Both the position numbers and the translations under genes were made by a program. This document shows, one piece after another, positions 23,781-36,225 of a stretch of 64,000 nucleotides of DNA (its first letter is position 1; each line of letters begins with the position of its first letter). The notes beneath the pieces are model-generated. The model had not been told where the DNA came from and did no database searches. It was given only the letters and a program-made list of their open reading frames with translations. The stretch is from Cavia porcellus (lineage: Eukaryota > Chordata > Mammalia > Rodentia > Caviidae), in contig NW_026947514.1 of assembly GCF_034190915.1 (NCBI RefSeq), forward strand, positions 2,005,701-2,069,700, read 5' to 3'.

Positions 23781-26284
23781 TAGGGTCTCTATCTTATACA
23801 GCTCCCAGATTTCATGTGTGAGGCGCTGAAACATATGCCGGTGGTATTTGAGAGGTGGGCCTTGGGGTGGCGGCAGGGTCACCGGGGTGGATCAGTGGGT
23901 GGATCCATAGGTGACGAGGTGGCTTTGACCCTTGCTCTGCCCTCCACATGACCGGCTCCGCCAGCTGACCAGCAGGAGGCCTTGCCAGTGGTCAGCAGAC
24001 CCCATGCCTTGCTCTCCGAGCCCCAGCTTCCAGACCCGTGGGCTGAATGAACCTCTGTCCTCTCTGTCCCCGCAGTACTCAGTTACAGTGACAGAAAACA
24101 GACAGAAGCAGAGTCCACACAGGCTATCCCAGAACTGCAGACCCTCACACTGTCTGAGCCCAAGGACTTGCTGATGAGTTTGGCAGCAGCCGAGAAGGCA
24201 GGGCTGACAAAGCTGGAGACAGGCTGATGTGAGCCGCGCGCCCCAAAACAGGAAGGAAGAGCGTGGGGAATAAAGGAAGCCTGTATGCACAGTAGACGTC
24301 TGCAGCACTAGAAGATGAGGGCAGAGAGGGGACAGAGCCACGTCTGCAGCCACGAGGGCTGAGTTTCCCGTCATCAGCAAGGAGGCTGAATGAGCGGGGC
24401 TGCAAGGCCACGGCGAGGCAGACTGTGCCAGGCAGACTGTGACAGTGCCAGGCCGCTGCTGAGCCCCAGGTACCATCTGTGATCCTTCTTGGGCTCTGGG
24501 GTGACAGGGGAGGACCCGACCCTTCCTTCATCCTGAGCCTCCCAGGAAACAATGCAACTGAAGTCCGAAGAGGCCAACTGGGGCCTGGAGTAATGGCAGA
24601 GCCGAGATCGATCGGCGGTGCCCAGCCCGGGTTGGCACGATGAGCCTCGCACACCCCCTCACTGCATCGAGAGAACAGGGCCGGTGCTGCCTGGACCCAC
24701 AGCCTCGGCGGCAAGTTTGGGCATCCGCATTTTACACAGCCTGTGGAATTTGTTGCAGAAGAAGAAAACCTTTCACTGTTTAGCCATCCCCACCCCAGTC
24801 TTCCCCTCGGACCGACTGTGTGACTTCTGAGATGTGACAGTTGTGGTCCTGGGACAGGATCCTTCTCACAGACCCATCAGGCTCACAGGCTCCACTGTGG
24901 CATCCAAAGAGCTGTTCGGCCCCCACCCAGTGTGGAAAAGGTCCATAAAGAGCCCACTGCAGGCACAGACGGCTTTGTTCATCCAAGCCAAGGAGATGCA
25001 TCCAAGTGGACTAAGCAGGGCGTCTGCCCGCTCAGCACTGCCCTCACTGTCCGGGCCATCGGGCAATCCATGTAGGCAGGGAGCTGCAAGCAGCTCACCC
25101 TCACAGTCCTGACCCGCTCACTCAGAACCTGACAGCCTCATCCTGCTGCTCAGGATTCTCATGCTCGGAAGACTGGCACAGCCCAGGGCAGGAAGTGGTA
25201 CCGAGTGCCACAGCCCGCTCAGCCATCACCACTCTCAGCCTGGCCAGGAGGCTTTTCCTAAAGCCAGCAGCTGCTGCCAAGTCTCTCAAGGAATGCATGG
25301 CCGGAAATGAGCTGGGCGCCCTCGGAGCAGTGGCCTATGTCCTGGGTGCTCTGTGAAGAGCTGCAGATTGTCCATCACAAAGTTACTAAAAATGTCTGTG
25401 CTGTTAAGCACCCTGCTAAATGACAGAGAAAGCTTCTGTCAAACAGTGAGAACTGGGCCATCCCAGGCCGGCAGCATCGTCCAGCCAGAAGCAGGTCACA
25501 CAGATACCCCTGACCGCTGCTGTGAGTTTAGCTGCCCCCAGCCAAGGCCCAGGCAACCTGGTGAAATGTGCTGAGGTCCAGCACTCCCGTGTTCCCTTCG
25601 CCTCCTTCACCCTGTGATGGAGATTGTTTCTGTTGTCAGCAGGGTTAAAAAAGTTAACCCTGTGCATATTTGGTAATAAAAGATTGGTGAAGTTTTTAAA
25701 AATGCTGAAAGTCCTCGACTAAGAAAAGAAACCTAAAAGAGGAGGAGACGAATGTTATTTTCAGAAAAGTCAAATGGTTGACAGTCAAACGCTGACTGTG
25801 TACTGAACTGATGGCAGCTGGAGGACAGTGGAAGGCAGCGTCCAGGGAGGACAGAAAAGAAAAGCGACGTTTCACAGCCTGGAGAACTACTCACCAAATA
25901 CAAATGCAAAACAAAGATGATGGTAGATTTTATAAGAAGGAAAGTGTCCGTCCACAGTCGGTAAGCCCTGGAAAACTACTGAGAACTTCCTTCATACTTC
26001 AGGAAAAGGGTCCCAGACGGAAGAACTGTTCTGCATGGAGAAATAAAGAGCTCTGGGGGAACTGTGCGCGAAAAGGAAACACCGATTTAAAATAGCTGCA
26101 GTGATAATGGCCTCTTGCACAGGCATCTAACCTACATCTAAGTGAAATACTGGAGAGTAGCAGCTCGGGGGGCTGGAGGTCGGTGGAGCTGTTGCGTAGC
26201 TCCTGAGCTGTTTTGCAAGTGGCACAAACGCTAGTTTAAAGCTGGAGGTAATAAGTGAAAATGCACATTGTTACAATGAGAAGG
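23781..26284. other. Intergenic DNA
   Basis: GC-rich to about 25,350, then AT-richer complex sequence (25,350-26,250) without known repeat similarity. No gene supported. Confidence 0.4.
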
Positions 26285-26286
26285 AC

Positions 26287-26382
26287 AGGGCTGGAGATGT
26301 AACTCAGGGGCACAGCACCTGCCTGGCAAGCATGAGGTTTTGAGCTGGATCCCGGGTACCAAAAAGAAAAAAGAAAAGAAGA
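26287..26382 (+). repeat. ID-like SINE, older subfamily
   Basis: gggctggagatgtaactcag, ggcacagcacctgcctggca, gctggatcccgggtaccaaa, A/G-rich tail. It has gatgtaactcag in place of gatttagctcag. Confidence 0.85.
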
Positions 26383-28146
26383 CAGATGTGTGTGAGAGAC
26401 AAAAGCAATGTGAGCTCGAGCTCTTCCCTGCCTTTGGACAAGCTGTGGAGGACGCTTTGCCTGCTCCTGCAGCTGGCATCCTGCAGGAGGGAGAGGAAAG
26501 GGGTGCGCCAGGTCACCCATCCCTGTGTGCACCCTGCAGCCCTGCAAGGCCCCACCTCTGGGTGATTTGCTGGGGGAGAGCATCCCTTCCTGTGCCTCAC
26601 AGGGAAAGAAGGCTTCCGGTCATGTGTCACTCTGAGCGCCAACCAGTCAGGCAGCCCAGCAGGGCCCAGCAGGGCCCAGCAGGGCACAGAGCCCGGCATC
26701 CCTCTGTAGCCAAGAGATGTGGCGCCAGCCCGCCTTCGCCCACTGGCTGGGGTGTCAGGCAAGTCCTGGGGCTCCTCTGGGAGCAGAGGCTGTGTGAGAG
26801 AGGCCAAGGTTTTCGGGGTGAGTGTGCGAGGCAGCAGTGAGACAGGGGGTGGCCCAGGGAAAGGCTAGAGCCAGGGAGGCTCCCTGCCTTGGAGCCAGGT
26901 TTTAGGCTGAATCAGAGGCATCAGTTGACCCAGGAACCGACCTGGAAAAAGCGGGGCAGGCTGCCCCAGAGCTGCTTCCTGGATCGGGTCCACTCCCCAG
27001 CTAAACATCAGCTCAGGACGGGAGGCTCCGGTTGAAAGGCAGCGGGAAGAGGAGACCAGGTGTGTCAGCTGGGTGCAGCCCTGGGAGGACCCTGACCCTA
27101 ATTATCAGGCGTAATTTGGATCTGGGATTTGACCCCTGAAGGGGTTCCTCCAAGTCCCTGGAAAGGTGAAAAGCTCCACGTCCCAACGGGGGCTGACTCA
27201 GACTGCACACTGCCAGGAGTCAGAGCTCAGGCCAAGACCTCGACGCCACACCAACCCCAAGGCTTCCAGCCCTGGGCTGGGCGTCCTTCTGCCTGGGCGT
27301 GGAGCCTGTCTTTTCTGTCTGTGCTGCGTGACCCTCGGCCTGGATGAGACCCTGACCCGACCTGGTACCAGCAGCTACAAAGCAGGAGCCCATGCAGTGC
27401 CCAGCGGTGCGAGAAAAGTAATGTTTCACTGAGGGAAATGCCAAACACACCATTTCCCACATTTCTCCTTTGTAAGGCAATCCTTTTACAGGCCAGCTGA
27501 ATATTCTTAGCTCAGGATTTTGGATTCCCTCAGGAGACTTCCTGCCCATCAATAATCCTGAGAATAATTAACACAAAGACTCTGGTATGAAGATATACAG
27601 AAAGGTGACACAGAGGCCTTTTAGAAATTGCCTATTATAGCGCCCCCACCTCCCCAAAGCTCTTCTGCAGACTGTTTTGCTGCCTAGGCAGTGATTTGGG
27701 GGTCTCGTTTATCCCAACACTTCAGTGTGTGTGAAGCACGCGACTGGGCAGGGGGATGTATTTCTGTTTGTGGTTCCAGGGAGACTTGTACCCCAAACAC
27801 CTAAGCAGCACACATGCAGCTCCAGTTAGAATCCTTTGGTGCACGCTAGGTTCCCGTGTGTGTTTGTGTCAGGTGGTGCAGCTGTCAGGACTGTGTCTCA
27901 CTGGGAACTGGACTGTCCTCAGGAGCAGGAGGCCCACGGCTCAGCTCCAGACATTTTGAGCCATCTCTCCACTCCCTCATCCCATGGGGCTGGCTCTGCA
28001 GAGCATGTTCCTCATGACACTGAACCTCTGGCCCTGTGTGGTGACCTGGTCCCTGTCCTTGTCTGCTCAGGCCACAGTGACAGCACTGCTGGCTGTTGGC
28101 CACAGGTGCAGAGGTTGGAATACCAGCGTCATGCACCAGCAGGGGT
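26383..28146. other. Intergenic DNA
   Basis: No gene recognised. A short triple repeat of agcagggccc occurs at 26658-26690, and 27420-27640 is AT-rich unique sequence. Confidence 0.4.
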
Positions 28147-28197
28147 CCTCCTCCTCCACTTCCTCTTCCTCCTCTTCATCCTCTTCCTCTTCCTGGT
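28147..28197. repeat. (CCT/TTC)n polypyrimidine tract
   Basis: An imperfect run of tcc and ttcc units on the plus strand. Confidence 0.85.
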
Positions 28198-28264
28198 GTG
28201 GGGATGGACCAGAGCTTCACAGAGAACGGATCAGCAACCTACCACTAAGCTCCATTCCAGACAG

Positions 28265-28350
28265 GCTGTCACTCAGCTGCACAGGTGGCCTTGAAATTGT
28301 GATCCTCCTGCCTCAGCGTCTGAGAAGCTGGGATGACATGCACTGCTCCT
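28265..28350 (-). repeat. B1-type SINE fragment
   Basis: ggccttgaaattgtgatcct, cctgcctcagcgtctgagaa, gctgggatgacatgcactgc (antisense B1 3' and middle parts). Confidence 0.55.
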
Positions 28351-28589
28351 CCTGGCTGGAGACTTTTTTATCAGGACATCCATGCCATTCGTGGGGGCTC
28401 TACCCTCTCAGAGGCCCTGCCCCTGCAGCCTCCCCCAGGTGTTAGGGTTCCAGTCTTGGACTGGGGGGAGGGGTGCTCAACCTAGAAGGGGACACATTCA
28501 CAGCCCAGGATCTGTCTCCCAGACTCCTCTGACCCCCCAGAGTCTCCCAGAGAGAAAGAAAGGAGGAGGGGCATTGGAATGGAAAGTGT

Positions 28590-28860
28590 ACTTTTCCAGC
28601 TTTCTTTGGGTACTGGGGGTTGAGCCCAGGGCCTTTGAACGGAGCTACATCCCTGGCCTTTTTAAAAACTTTCGAGGCAGGGTCTTGTAGAATTGCCCAG
28701 ACTGGGCTCAAATGATCACACTTCCTGCCTCAGCCTCCCAGAGTGCTGGCAGTACAAGCATGTGCCACCATGACTGTGCCTGTGCTAGGGACTGAAGTCA
28801 GGGCCTTGAACATTCTAGACAAGTGCCCTGCACAGAGCTGCACCTTGGCCCTCATGCGTT
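28590..28860 (-). repeat. B1-ID dimeric SINE followed by ID fragment
   Basis: Antisense ID part (tactgggggttgagcccagg, acggagctacatccctggcc), then the B1 part (gaggcagggtcttgtagaat ... gcctcagcctcccagagtgc) to 28775. A further antisense ID piece (gctagggactgaagtcaggg ... tgccctgcacagagctgcac) follows at 28780-28852. Confidence 0.75.
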
Positions 28861-29938
28861 GAATAAAATACACAGGACAGCAAGCTGCCAGGCTCTTCCA
28901 GTGAGGAGGAGGAGGCCAAGGAAAGGCCGAGGGACAGAGGGAAGCTCAGCCCATGGAGCTCAGGGCTCGGAGCCACCTTGTGGGTTAAACATGAGCCCAG
29001 GACCAGGGCGCCCAGATCTAGACGCAAGGGGAGGAAGTACTCAGTCAGGTCAGTCAGCCCATGCGTACCTGAGTGTTGAGCACCGCTAATCAGCATGCCA
29101 TGGACTATGCATGGCCAGGTCCTCCAAACACTGTAAAAGGTCAAAACCTCCCACTCAGGAGGAAGAGGCACGCTGCTCTCCGGCCGGCAGGGGTCAAATT
29201 GAGGACCAAACATTCAATCCCTCCCCAAACCCTGAGCCTTAACCCCTCAGCACCGAGCCCACTCCAGCCCGCCTTGTGGAGCTGGCTCTTATTTCCCAGT
29301 AGATCACTGGCCTTGCTGCCCCTCTGGGCATCCTGCTGGGTTCCCCAAGATGCGTCTGGGGCTCCGGGCTGTGGAAGAGGCTGTGGGACGCAGGCCTCCT
29401 CTGGGGTTCCAGTTCCCAGCAGCCCTGATGGGGTGGTGACAGTGTGATGCGACCTCAGGGGGGCCTGGCCCGAGGCTGCGGGTTTCCAAGAAGAGGAGCA
29501 TTGAGCTAGAGAGTCACTGTGGCCTGAGCCACCTGAAGACCCTGGCGAGACCCCAGCATGGACGTCACCAGGTGTGGCTGCCGGACCCCAGTGATCCGAA
29601 CAGACCTCTCTTCCTCCTAAACCACTCGGTGCCAGGACCCCTGGCTGAGCCTCAAGAAATCCGGGAGCCTCTGGGCTGCCTGGAGGCCTCGGTCACTGAC
29701 AGGCTGACTCGAGTGTGCAGGCACCTGGCCAAGGCTCTGCCACCCAGATTCCCGGGGATTCAGGATGAACATCGGTGAGAGAAAAGCAGCAAATGGCAAT
29801 TTGCTAACAGGGTCTCCAGGTCTGAGGCTGGACAAGGAGCCATGGTTTCTCTAGGTCACCCCAGCTCTGGGGAGCAGCCTGGGGCACTCTAGGAAATGAC
29901 AGAGAAGATACCTGATGTGCATTAAAAATATGCTAAGA
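28861..29938. other. Intergenic DNA, nothing recognised
   Basis: GC-rich, apparently unique sequence left of the young SINE. Confidence 0.4.
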
Positions 29939-30048
29939 GGGGCTGGGGATTTAGCTCAGCGGCATAAGCACCTGCCTTGCAAGCAGGTGGTCGTGAGTTC
30001 GATCCCTGGTACCAATAAAAACGAAAAAGACTAAATAAATAAACAAAT
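29939..30048 (+). repeat. ID-like SINE, young
   Basis: Near-consensus copy with intact A and B boxes and a complex A-rich tail (aaaacgaaaaagactaaata...). It is flanked by a perfect 15 bp target-site duplication aaaaatatgctaaga at 29924-29938 and 30049-30063. Confidence 0.95.
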
Positions 30049-31740
30049 AAAAATATGCTAAGAAGCTACTGTCTTCCAGCAGGTTTAGGCTTTCTGTTTA
30101 ATATTAAGATCTTTGATTCAATCTGATTTTAGTTTAGTGCATGGTGAAAGATATGGGTCATTTTATACTCATCATGTGCAGAGCCAGTTTTCCAGCACCA
30201 TTTTCTAAAGAAGCTGTCTTTCTTCCAGTGAATGTGTTTGGTACCTTTGTCAAAGATAAGGTGATCTTCTAAATCTGTTCCATTGATTTTTAGGTCTGTT
30301 TTTTTTTTTTTTTTTCCAGTACCACACTGTTTTTATCACAGTAGCTTTATTGTATAATTTCAAGTCAGGGATTGTGATGCTCCCTGGCTTGCCTTTGTTG
30401 CCCAGGACTGCCTTTGCAATCCTTCTGGTTCCAGATGAATTTTAGAATTGTTTTCTCTAATTCTATGAGATATGTTATTGGAATTTTGCCTGGGATTGCA
30501 CTGAATCTGTATGGCAGTTTTGGAACTATGGCCATTTTCACTATATTGGTTCTTTTTACCCAAGAGCATGGAATATCTCACCATTTTCTAATAGCCTCTT
30601 CAGTCCCTTTTCCAGAGTACTGTAGTTTTCAATGTAGAGGTCTTTTACCTCCTGTGCTGGATTGATTCCTGGGTATTTCTTTTTTCTTTCTTTTTTTTTG
30701 GGGGGGGTGCCATTGTAAAAGGTGTTGTTTCCCAATTTCTCTTTCAATGACTTATTTGTACACAGAAAGGCTGTTGATTTTTGAGCATTGACTTTGTATT
30801 CAGCTACGTTACTGAATTTGCTTTTTAAAACTAGTAGTCTGTTGGTGGAGTTTTTGGGGTCTCCTATGTAGAGTACTATATCACATGCCAATAGCCATAG
30901 TTTAACTTCTTCCTCGTCTCTCTTTATTCGTTTTGTTTCTTTCTCTTGTCTGATTGCTCCAGCTAATGTTTCCAGGACTATGTTGAGTAAGAGAGGAGAC
31001 GGTGGACATCCTTGTCTTGTTCCTGATTTTAGACAGAAAGCTTTTAGTTTTTGTCCATTTAGTATGATGTTAGCTGTTGGTTTGTCATAGATGGCTTTTA
31101 TCAGACTGAGATAAAGACCATCTACTCAAATTTTCTGTGTGGTTTGTATCATGATTGGCTGCTGGGCCTTGCCAAAAACTTTTTCTGCATCTATTGAGAT
31201 GACTATGATTTTTACCCTTTGCTCTGTTATTTACATATATTGAACCATCCCTGCATCCCTGGGATGAATCCCACTTAATCATGGTGTATAATCTTCTATG
31301 ATGATTTGTTGAAGTCTATTTGCCAGTATCTTATTAAGATTTTTGCATCTATGTTTACTAGGGAGATTGGCCTGTTCCTTTTCTTGGTTGGTTCCTTCTC
31401 TGGTTTTGGTATCAGGGTGATGCTTGCTTCCAGGAATGAATTTGGGAGTATTGCTTCCCTTTCAATTTCATTACAGAGTTTGATAAGAAGAAGTGTTAGG
31501 TCTTCTCTAAATTTCTCGTAGAATTCAGCAGTGAATCCATCAGGGCCTGGGCTTTTCTTTGTTGATAGGTTTTTAATTAAACTTTGATTTCCTTTATTGA
31601 TATTGGGTTATTTAGGATTTTTATCTCTTCTTGATTCGGCTTTGGTAATTCACCTGTATCTAGGAATCTGCCCATCTGTTCTATATTTTCCATCTTTTTA
31701 GAATACGTTTTCAGAGTAGGTATAGACGGTTTTCTGGATT

Positions 31741-31826
31741 TTTTTGGGGGGGGGTACTAGGGATCGAACTCATGACCTTGCACTTGCCAGGCAGGTGCTT
31801 ATGCTGCTGAGCTAAATCCCCAGCCC
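31741..31826 (-). repeat. ID-like SINE inside the L1
   Basis: Minus copy starting gggctggggatttagctca at 31826. It is flanked by the 13 bp duplication gttttctggattt (31729-31741 and 31828-31840) of L1 sequence. Confidence 0.92.
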
Positions 31827-32496
31827 AGTTTTCTGGATTTCTGCAGGGTCTGTTGTGATTTCACCCTTTTCATTCCTAATTGTGTGGATATGAGTCCTTT
31901 TTTTCCTTTTTTTTGATAAGGTTGATTAAGGGCTTGTCAATTTTATTTAATCTTTCAAAGAACCAACTCTTTGATTCACTGATTCTTTGTATTATTTTTT
32001 AGTCTCCAGTGTATTAATTTCTACTCTGATCTTTATAATTTCTTCCCTTGTATGAACTTTTGGTTTAACCTGCTCTTCTTTTTCCAAATGTTTGAGGTTC
32101 AGCATTAAGTTGTCAGTATGCACGTGCTGTTTTTGATATGGGTATTTACTGCTATAAAATTCCTTCTTAACATTGCTTTCACTGTGTCCCATAAATTCCA
32201 GTACGTTGTATTGTGATCATGCAACTGTAAAAGCTAATTTCTTCTTTAATTTCATCTGTGACCCATTGGTTGCTCGATAGGGTGCTATTTAATGTCCATG
32301 TGCTTATGAGGTTCTTGTGGCTCCCTTTGGCGTGGATTTCCACTTTCATTGCACTGTGGTCCGAGAGCATGTATGGGATAACTTCAGTTCCTTTGCATTT
32401 ACTTAAGCCAGTATATGGTCTGTTTCGGAGAATGTCCCATGTGCAGCTGAGAGGAATGTGCATTTTGATGTTGTGGGGTAGAACACTCTATAGATA

Positions 32497-32626
32497 GGGG
32501 CTGGGGATTTAGCTCAGCGGCATAAGCGTCTGCCTTGCAAGCAGGCAGTTGTGAGTTTGATCCCTGGTACCGATAAAAAGGAAAAAGACAAAAAAAAAAA
32601 AAAAAAAGAAGAGAGAAAAAAAGGAT
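32497..32626 (+). repeat. ID-like SINE inside the L1
   Basis: Near-consensus plus copy (cggcataagcgtctgccttg, gagtttgatccctggtaccg) with an A-rich tail. The target-site duplication actctatagat is at 32485-32495 and 32627-32637. Confidence 0.95.
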
Positions 32627-34930
32627 ACTCTATAGATGTCTACTAAGTCCATTTGTTCAAAAGTTTTAGTTCTGATATTTCATTATTGGTTTTTTGTCTA
32701 GTGGATCTGTCTTTTTGTGACAGTGGGATATTCAAGTCTCCCAATATTAGGACTTATTTGGTTTTTCATGTCCATTAGTCATTGTTTTGTATAGTTGGTT
32801 GCATTGGTATTTGTTGTCTATATATTTATGACTGTTATCTCTTCTTCTGGGATTGTTCCCTTTATGAGGATGTCTTAATTCTTTATCTGTCTTAATCAGT
32901 CTTGGCTTGAAATTCACTTTATCTGCAAATAGACTAGCTACACCTGCTTTTTTCTGAATTCCTGTTGCATGGAATATTGTTTTCCATCCTTTGACTTTCC
33001 GTCTATGAATTTCTTTTTGAATTAAATGTGTTTCTTGTATGCAGCATATTGTTGGATCTTGCTTCTTGATCCATTCTGCCAGTCTGTGTCTTTTGATTGG
33101 TTAATTGAGATCATTAACATTGATGATTATAACTGACATGTATTGACTTGTCCTTGTCAGGTTATTTTCCTGTTGCTGGCAGCCCTGTTTTTCCCTCTAG
33201 TTGTTTGCCTTCCCTGGTGAATTCCTTCTCTTGGGGTTTGTGGAGCTGTAGTCCTTATTATCTGTTTCTAGAATGTCCTTCAGAACATTTTCAAGTGCTG
33301 GTTTGGTGGTCATAAATTTCCTCAGATGTTCTTGGTCATGGAAGTATTTTATTTCTCCATCAACTCTGAAAGATAGTTTTGTGGAGTACATCAATCTGGG
33401 CTGGAAGCTGTTTTCCTTTAGAACTTGGAGTACTTCATTCCAAGCTGTCCTTGACTTGAATTGTGCTGAGAAGTCAGCTGTGATTCTAATGGGCTTTCCT
33501 TTATAACTAATTTGTTTCTTTTCGCTTTTAGGATTCTATTCTTGTGTTGAATTTCTGGAATCTTGACTATGATATGTGTGGCTGTAGATTTTTTTGATCA
33601 GTACTAACTAGAGTTCTATATGTCTCATTTATCTACATGTCAAATTCTTTTCTCTACCAGGAAAGTTTTCTGTAACAAAGTCATGAACATTTTTTTAATG
33701 TCGTTTGTGGTATCTCCTGCTTGTTCGTTGATTCCAATTAATCTTAAATTATTCTTCTTTGTCTCATTTAGCAGGTGCCGGATTGATTTCTCATGATCTC
33801 TTGGTATTTTTGACAAATCTTTCTTTTCCTGGCCGCTAACTGCAAGCCTGTCTTCAGTACCCGAGATCCTGTCCTCACACTAACCTAATGTGCTTCGAAT
33901 ACTTCCAGTGGAGTTTTTATTCTCCTAGATATCTCCTTGAATCTGCTTTATGGATTCTATGTGTTTCCTATGCTGAGCTTCTACAAATTGCTTAAATTGT
34001 CTATCTTTTTGTCTATGTCTCCTCAAGTACTGCTAAGCATGGTGCATATTTTGATAATCTCCATAATTATCTGAGAGATTCTTTCTGATTTCATTTTTTC
34101 CAGAGCCTCATGCAATTGCTTTGTTGTTACCACTTCAGAGAGGCCTGGTGGGGACTTTCAGATTGTCCCCCCTCTTTGCCCCTTGGATTTGCCTTTGGTG
34201 AACTGGATATCTGGGATTGCATTTTGCTTAAGTGTCTTTCCATATTTTTTTTTTTCAGTTTAATTCTTGGAGTAACACTTCTGCGTGCCAACGGTGGGCT
34301 GCCTCACTGGTGGTCGTTAGAACCCTTAGGGGATGAGCACTTCCTTCAGGTGCCTTCCAGGCGTAGCTGGTTTTTGGGTTTTGAGTCTGTTTGAAGATCT
34401 CACCTTTCCAGTTTGTTGGAGATGAGAAGCTGTTGCTTGTTTGACCTGGTCCCTGGTTCTCTGGCATTGTGCCATCGTATTTTCTGTGACTCTCAGTTAA
34501 TCTCAGTCATGGATTATCAGGAGCAACAGCACCAGCCAGCACAGTCCTCCACATCCGCTGCCCCGTCCCTCTGCAGAGGCCTCCGGGGTGGCCAGCTGCC
34601 ACCGTCACCGTGACTGTGAGTCCCCAGGTTCGAACAGCTCCCCTCACACAGTGAGCCCCGGCTCAGGGCAGAGGCGCCGCTGGCTGCCGCCTTCTTCTGC
34701 CTTAAAGCTTTTCTTTTCAGCCTCTCTGTGGGCTTCGGTTCCCACTCCAGATTCTCCCGGGGTCCAGGGGACCCCTTCCTTCCCTCCTTGTCCCTCACGA
34801 GGCTGTATTCCCGCTCTGGACAGCCCCAGAGAGGCTGTTTGGTCCGCTGCTCGCCGCTCCTGCATCCTCCCGGAAGCCTCTCCTGGGCGGCTCGTAGCTC
34901 TCTTGCCCTCTTTCTCATGCCCACACCGCC

Positions 34931-35159
34931 TCTGCAGTTTGATGCTCTTCCGTAGTGGATATGCCATTTTTCCTCTCAAACTTTTTTGTATCTGTATGTT
35001 CGTTATAGCTGCCATGACACATATAAAACATTTTGTTATAAAAGTCTGTTTTAAGATGCTAACAAGTAAATGTAAATGCAAAAACTCTACAATTTTATTC
35101 CTCCTACATTATGTTAATGAAGTCGAAATTTACATCTTTATTTATGACTTTTTAAAAAC
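34931..35159. other. AT-rich DNA between L1 and LTR
   Basis: A short AT-rich segment without recognised features, between the L1 5' end and the solo LTR. Confidence 0.3.
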
Positions 35160-35568
35160 TGGTGTGCATTATGGGAAGCCCTGTAATTGGCTGCCACCTC
35201 ATATGGCAGGCCGCACCACCTTAACTCTCTCTAGGAGTTGAGTTTGGTAGTTAAGCAGCACCTTGCCTACCTAGCTTGTTTGGCTTGGCCTACTCAGGAA
35301 TTATGCTAATCAGCCCGCCTTATGAGCCCGTGCGTGGGAAATTTGAAAATTCGAATCAACCTATGACCTTCAGTCTTGCCACTGTTGCTAAGTTACCTGC
35401 TGGCCCAACTCCCTCCTCCCCAGTACCCTATATATTTGATACTCATTCCTTGAATAAACGAGACTTGATCGGATTTCTTCGTCGTCTCTGTTCCTTGTGT
35501 CTCTTGTTTCCTTTTCATCCTCACTCCCCCTCTAGGGTCTCCGTGGACTTACCCACAGGCCAGGACAT
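35160..35568 (+). mobile_element. Solo LTR, ERVK-like
   Basis: It has the U3-R-U5 layout of a rodent ERVK-type LTR: a CCAAT-type word (gtaattggctgcc), a TATA box at 35429-35437 (tatatattt), AATAAA at 35453-35458 in the phrase ttgaataaacgagacttgat, then a CT-rich U5 ending near ccaggaca. No internal viral region is attached on either side, so it is a recombination remnant. Exact ends and target duplication are not resolved. Confidence 0.7.
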
Positions 35569-35577
35569 TGCATCACT

Positions 35578-35810
35578 TCCTTTATTTTTGTGGGTCCTGG
35601 CACTTGAACTCAGGACCTTGCACTTGCCAGGCAGGTGCCACACTGCTGAGTTTTATCTCTGTCCCTTATTTATGATTTTTTGAGTCAGGATCTTCCTACA
35701 TAGTGCAGGCTGGCCTTGAGCTATGTAGCCCAGGCTTTTCTTGAATGCATGGTGATCTTCTTGCTTTCTGAGTGCTGGGATTACAGCCGTGCACTACCAT
35801 GCCTGGTGAC
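35578..35810 (-). repeat. B1-ID dimeric SINE
   Basis: Antisense ID part (gtcctggcacttgaactcag, ttgccaggcaggtgccacac), then B1 (gagtcaggatcttcctacat ... gagtgctgggattacagccg). Confidence 0.8.
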
Positions 35811-35811
35811 A

Positions 35812-35895
35812 TTTTTTTTAACCTGGGAATCAAACTCATGACCTTGGGCTTGCCAGGTAGGTGATTATGCCACTGAGCTCAGTACCTGCCCTGAT
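35812..35895 (-). repeat. ID-like SINE, old
   Basis: aacctgggaatcaaactcat, gggcttgccaggtaggtgat, atgccactgagctcagtacc. Confidence 0.75.
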
Positions 35896-36084
35896 GATAC
35901 CTTTTCACGTTGTGTACCATGACGCATGTTGAAGGTAGAATTATTAATACTTTTGCCTGTTAACTCTATGCTAGCATTCAAACGATCTGTGTACCACCGT
36001 GACACTATCTGCGTGGGAGACGCAGCTCTTTAGCATTAGGTCTTGTTTTCTTCTTTGTGTGTTACCATCAGCGTCCTTTTGTTG

Positions 36085-36225
36085 CAGCTTGCTTGTTTGG
36101 TTTCTGTTTTGGGACAGCATCTTACTGAGTTCCAAGCAAGCGGTGCATAGCCCTAGCAGGCCTTGAATTCCCAGTCCTCCTGCCTCAGCCTCCTGAGTGC
36201 TGGAACTGCAGGAGTGGGCCACCAT
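36085..36225 (-). repeat. B1 SINE
   Basis: tttctgttttgggacagcat ... cctcctgcctcagcctcctg ... agtgctggaactgcaggagt, inserted beside old L1 sequence. Confidence 0.75.

Larger units (their letters stand above)
30065..34930 (-). mobile_element. LINE-1 with 5'UTR, ORF1 and ORF2, lacking its 3' end
   Basis: Read on the minus strand, the order is a GC-rich 5'UTR-like part (about 34930-34250), ORF1 (about 34200-33190; its C-terminal domain is clear at 33540-33200, with LSFRVDGEIKYF and TTKPALE) and ORF2 from about 33130. The end of the ORF2 endonuclease domain is visible at 32463-32290 (PYMLSDHSAMKVEI). Reverse-transcriptase sequence continues to about 30,070, where similarity stops before the ORF2 end, 3'UTR and A-tail expected of an L1. 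Frames are broken by stops and indels, so it is not mobile. Two ID-like SINEs (31741-31826, 32497-32626) were inserted later. Confidence 0.85.

Noticed and set aside
32179..33394. Host genes suggested by minus-strand frames
   Set aside because: The translated words are those of L1 ORF1 C-terminal and ORF2 endonuclease regions, with stops between them.
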